From positions 1,137,501 to 1,201,500 of the forward strand of contig OU696576.1 of assembly GCA_916048095.2 (NCBI GenBank): 64,000 bases of DNA. Reading direction: 5' to 3'. Shown one piece after another: positions 61,731 through 64,000 of this stretch. This DNA is from Sacculina carcini (Eukaryota > Arthropoda > Thecostraca > Sacculinidae). The position numbers and the translations under genes are program-made. The notes under the pieces were generated by a model that saw only the letters and a program-made list of their open reading frames with translations, did not search any database and was not told the DNA's origin. How positions within the stretch are numbered: position 1 is the first letter of the stretch; each line of letters opens with the position of its first letter.

Positions 61731-63107
61731 TTATGTGTTTGATAAAACAGGGCGCACTGGTGATTCGCGTGTGTTGCGATCGCCAGTGGCGGCGATATTT
61801 TCGCGGCTCGGCGGCCGCTCCCCGCACGGCGACTGTTGTCGTCGCCGCGTCACCGTGGTCCACTCGCCTCTACTGGCGGCGGTTCGTGGCCGCGGTGATT
61901 TACTGCGCGAGCGACTCCCCGCGCGTCGTGCCGACCAGCAACGCCGTGTAGGCAGCTTGCGGTTGCTCGAGTTATACTGGTGATGTGGTGGCGATGCACG
62001 GTGATGAGAAGATGAATTTTCTGGAAGACGGCTAGTTTGTGACGATCTCACAATTCTCTTCTGACTTACGAAGTCGATTTTAGAAGCACTGGACTCGACC
62101 GGGTCAGTCTGAGTGGCAACACAGTGCATCTGTTTGGTTGCTGTCGTAGCTGCATATGACTTTGCATTGTTGAGTTGTCTCGTGTTGAAGATATTTCTCG
62201 CTTCTTTGTAGGATACGTCTCTGGCGACTTTGATGGCACAGATTTCTTTTTCGTTCTTCCATTGCTCGCATTTGTTGCTTGATGCATTGTGATCATTGTT
62301 TCCACAGTTGATACATTTTTGCGGAGCGGTACAATCGGAGTCACCGTGATCTGGCTGGCCGCATTTGACACATGCTGCTTCTTGTCTGCAGTTCTTGGTG
62401 CCGTGCCCGAAGCGCTGACACCGAAAGCACCTCAATGGGTTCGGTATGAATGGTCGCACTTCGTATCTCAAGTAGCCAGCTCTTACGTGAGATGGAGCCG
62501 TCGTCGTTGGGAATGTAAGTACCAGCAGTGCTGTTGGAAGCCGCACACCGTTTCTGACCGACGTCATACGTCGGACTTCGGAGACGCCCTCGCCAGCAAA
62601 TCCTCTTGTCACCTCTTGATCTTCGACGTGTCGTAGTTCTGGGGCATAAATTGTGCCTTTACTCGTGTTTCTGCTGTTATGCAGCGACACGGAGACTGAG
62701 CGTTCACAGAACTTGGTCATTTTCAGCAGGGTTTTCGTTTGTTTCTCGTTGTTTGTTTTGACAATACATGAACCGTCTTGTGGTGTTTCAACTTTTATTT
62801 TGTCTACTGCCGCACCGAATTTGCCCTTCAACTCGGCATGGATCCAGAACGGACCCAGTCGGCCGAAGTGGTGGTGGCCCTCGGTAGGCGTGAGTACAAC
62901 GTATGAACCATTCGGGTCGGTACCTTGCGTTCTCTCAAAACATTGTGTCTGATCTTTTTCCGTATTCGTGCCATTCGGTCGGTTGTCCTGTGACGGTGGG
63001 CCTGATGTAGTTGATATTGATGATGATGATGAGATGGAGGTTTTCCTAGGAGACCCCGGGGTCGCAGGTGGTCTATCTTTTCTGCGTTTTCTTTTCCTCC
63101 CCGTCAT
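61731..63107 (-). CDS. LINE ORF1: gag-like RNA-binding protein with zinc knuckles (458 aa, intact)
   Basis: ATG 63107, TAA-side end 34 bp before ORF2. The N-terminal 60 residues are basic and Ser/Thr-rich. The middle (about 90-200) resembles the RRM-like region of I/jockey ORF1 proteins, ending VRPFIPNPLRCFRCQRFGHG. Three zinc knuckles follow: CFRCQRFGHGTKNC, CVKCGQPDHGDSDC and CINCGNNDHNASSNKC. The C-terminal 110 residues are Arg/Ser/Thr-rich. It should coat element RNA and assist target-primed reverse transcription. How ORF2 is translated across the 34-nt gap (reinitiation is likely) cannot be read from sequence. Confidence 0.9.
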   Translation of the reverse strand: MTGRKRKRRKDRPPATPGSPRKTSISSSSSISTTSGPPSQDNRPNGTNTEKDQTQCFERTQGTDPNGSYVVLTPTEGHHHFGRLGPFWIHAELKGKFGAAVDKIKVETPQDGSCIVKTNNEKQTKTLLKMTKFCERSVSVSLHNSRNTSKGTIYAPELRHVEDQEVTRGFAGEGVSEVRRMTSVRNGVRLPTALLVLTFPTTTAPSHVRAGYLRYEVRPFIPNPLRCFRCQRFGHGTKNCRQEAACVKCGQPDHGDSDCTAPQKCINCGNNDHNASSNKCEQWKNEKEICAIKVARDVSYKEARNIFNTRQLNNAKSYAATTATKQMHCVATQTDPVESSASKIDFVSQKRIVRSSQTSRLPENSSSHHRASPPHHQYNSSNRKLPTRRCWSARRAGSRSRSKSPRPRTAASRGEWTTVTRRRQQSPCGERPPSRENIAATGDRNTRESPVRPVLSNT

Positions 63108-63358
63108 CTCCCTTTGGTGTGGTCAGTAATTGATGAAAAAAAAAAAATCCAAAAAAAAGACAAAAAAAAAAAAATTATACAAAAACAAATAGGACCAAGA
63201 CGAGAGAAGAGAACAAAATTAGAATGATACTCCGAAGGAAAAAATAAAGAACAGATCTGATTGATGTCGGATTTGACTACTCGGTGAGCTGTACAAACAA
63301 CCACAATGAGGTCACAAACACGACTGAAAACAACTGCACACACAACAACAAACACGAC
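63108..63358 (-). promoter_or_regulatory. LINE 5' UTR with internal promoter (inferred)
   Basis: 251 bp between the 5' end of the element and ORF1 ATG. I-group elements carry an internal Pol II promoter here. The proximal part has an oligo(T)/(TTTTTT) run on the coding strand (plus-strand A-runs at 63135-63174). Confidence 0.5.
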
Positions 63359-63370
63359 TGCTCTTGACAT
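63359..63370. other. Target-site duplication, 5' side of the I-group LINE
   Basis: TGCTCTTGACAT, identical to 57652-57663. Confidence 0.9.
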
Positions 63371-63935
63371 AGCTGATTTACTGTAAAATATTGGTGCAGA
63401 TATTATATTTAAATATGCCACTTTGACAATATTGGCGTATAGTTTGCTTTTTTCAATGTTGTTTGGCATCATTACAAACATTGATCTACACCCGTGGGGT
63501 CGTGGATTGCCCTCTTGTGTACTATTTGGATGGGACTTCTGTGGACTTTCTTGGCTGTTTTTCCGATTGTTCTTGTATGGTGTGATATTTTGTGAATTTA
63601 ATTGTAAACTGTATAATTTTTCCGCCTGTCTGCTTGGATAATTGTAACGACTACCGATGGTTTGCATTTTAAAATACAACGAGCATTTCTTTCTTGTAAT
63701 CTTCCCAGTGGAGTAGTGGCGTATAATTAGCGAATGATAATTTGACTTAGTTTTTTGGTTTCAAAACAAAGGTTCTCCCCTGTGCCCCTCTGAACGTGTT
63801 TATTACGCTCTATGTTTGTTTTTATGAAACCTGTTCGTTTTATCATTTAATTTCTGATTCGAAGTTGTATTGAACAGAACACTGAGTTGAGTAACTTTTC
63901 TTCGCCTGCTGAAAGTTATCTTAAACACTTGCACA
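63371..63935. other. Gene-free flank
   Basis: AT-rich; no domain-bearing frame or named repeat seen. Confidence 0.4.
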
Positions 63936-64000
63936 ATTAATGTTTATTGTTGACGTTCCTCAGGTTGTATAATTAACGTTTATTGTTGACGTTCCTCAGG
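63936..64000 (+). repeat. Start of a tandem duplication at the window edge
   Basis: TGTTTATTGTTGACGTTCCT plus CAGG and a near-identical TAACGTTTATTGTTGACG... copy follow each other with a spacing of about 35 bp. The array may continue beyond the window. Confidence 0.6.

Larger units (their letters stand above)
57664..63358 (-). mobile_element. Full-length, intact I-group LINE (5,695 bp)
   Basis: On the minus strand the element runs from GTCGTGTTTGTTGTTGTGTG at 63358 through a 251-bp 5' UTR, ORF1 (63107-61731), a 34-bp spacer, ORF2 (61696-57953) and a 3' UTR of about 290 bp ending GCCAAGCCCGAATCAACAAC, then ACAAC. The (CAA)n tail, ORF1 with zinc knuckles, and ORF2 with endonuclease, RT and RNase H place it in the I superfamily (I/Nimb-like). 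Perfect 12-bp duplications TGCTCTTGACAT flank it. Both ORFs are uninterrupted, so this copy is young and could be active; activity is inferred. Confidence 0.9.

Noticed and set aside
63104-63679. A 191-residue minus-strand frame upstream of LINE ORF1
   Set aside because: It crosses the 5' boundary and target duplication of the LINE (63358/63359-63370), so it joins host DNA and element 5' UTR by chance.

Overview
The window looks like nuclear DNA of an animal, most likely an arthropod (class not determined). Introns follow GT-AG rules, there are thousands of bases of (GT)n/(CA)n microsatellite, intergenic DNA is AT-rich, and many hAT-type MITEs, a tRNA-derived SINE and several non-LTR retrotransposons are present. 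The arthropod call rests on short interstitial runs of the TTAGG telomere-type repeat (39259-39315, 40085-40103) and on a pair of secreted proteins of a style I associate with arthropod secretions and cuticle. There are no bacterial-type operons.

Layout. 0.9-3 kb: a broken CR1/L2-like LINE on the minus strand with a SINE inside its ORF1. 5.6-7 kb: a second SINE with a nested LTR-like insertion. 8.0-9.1 kb: a stand-alone formin GBD/FH3-like ORF (minus). 10-17 kb: MITEs and giant GT microsatellites. 17.4-21.8 kb: a decayed, very A+C-rich LINE with a 2A-like motif and PHD finger, apparently inserted into a hAT-like MITE. 22-28 kb: MITEs plus 33-bp and 11-bp tandem arrays. 28.8-35.2 kb: two paralogous same-strand genes for secreted Thr/Arg/Val-rich proteins, the first with a visible TATA box and probable noncoding first exon. 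36-40.7 kb: more MITEs (one with a perfect 8-bp target duplication), a third SINE copy and TTAGG runs. 41.6-55.5 kb: an eight-exon MDR-superfamily (alcohol dehydrogenase/quinone oxidoreductase-like) gene of 376 residues, reconstructed exon by exon. Its introns hold a dead Tc1/IS630-like transposase, numerous MITEs, a second copy of the A+C-rich LINE and, antisense in intron 7, an intact intronless PDE4-like cyclic-nucleotide phosphodiesterase. 57.7-63.4 kb: a complete, apparently young I-group LINE with both ORFs open and a perfect 12-bp target-site duplication.

The most distinctive signals are: (1) 3' splice sites in at least three genes sit behind UG-repeat tracts instead of a polypyrimidine tract; (2) the paired secreted proteins share a fixed frame (signal peptide, YLPPP, one Cys, a long alternating Thr/Arg-Val/Ile domain, one Cys, GYxYxxPDxP); (3) the intact PDE4-like retrogene candidate is nested in a host intron; (4) the full-length LINE is intact. 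All calls are from reading the sequence; no database search or alignment program was run.
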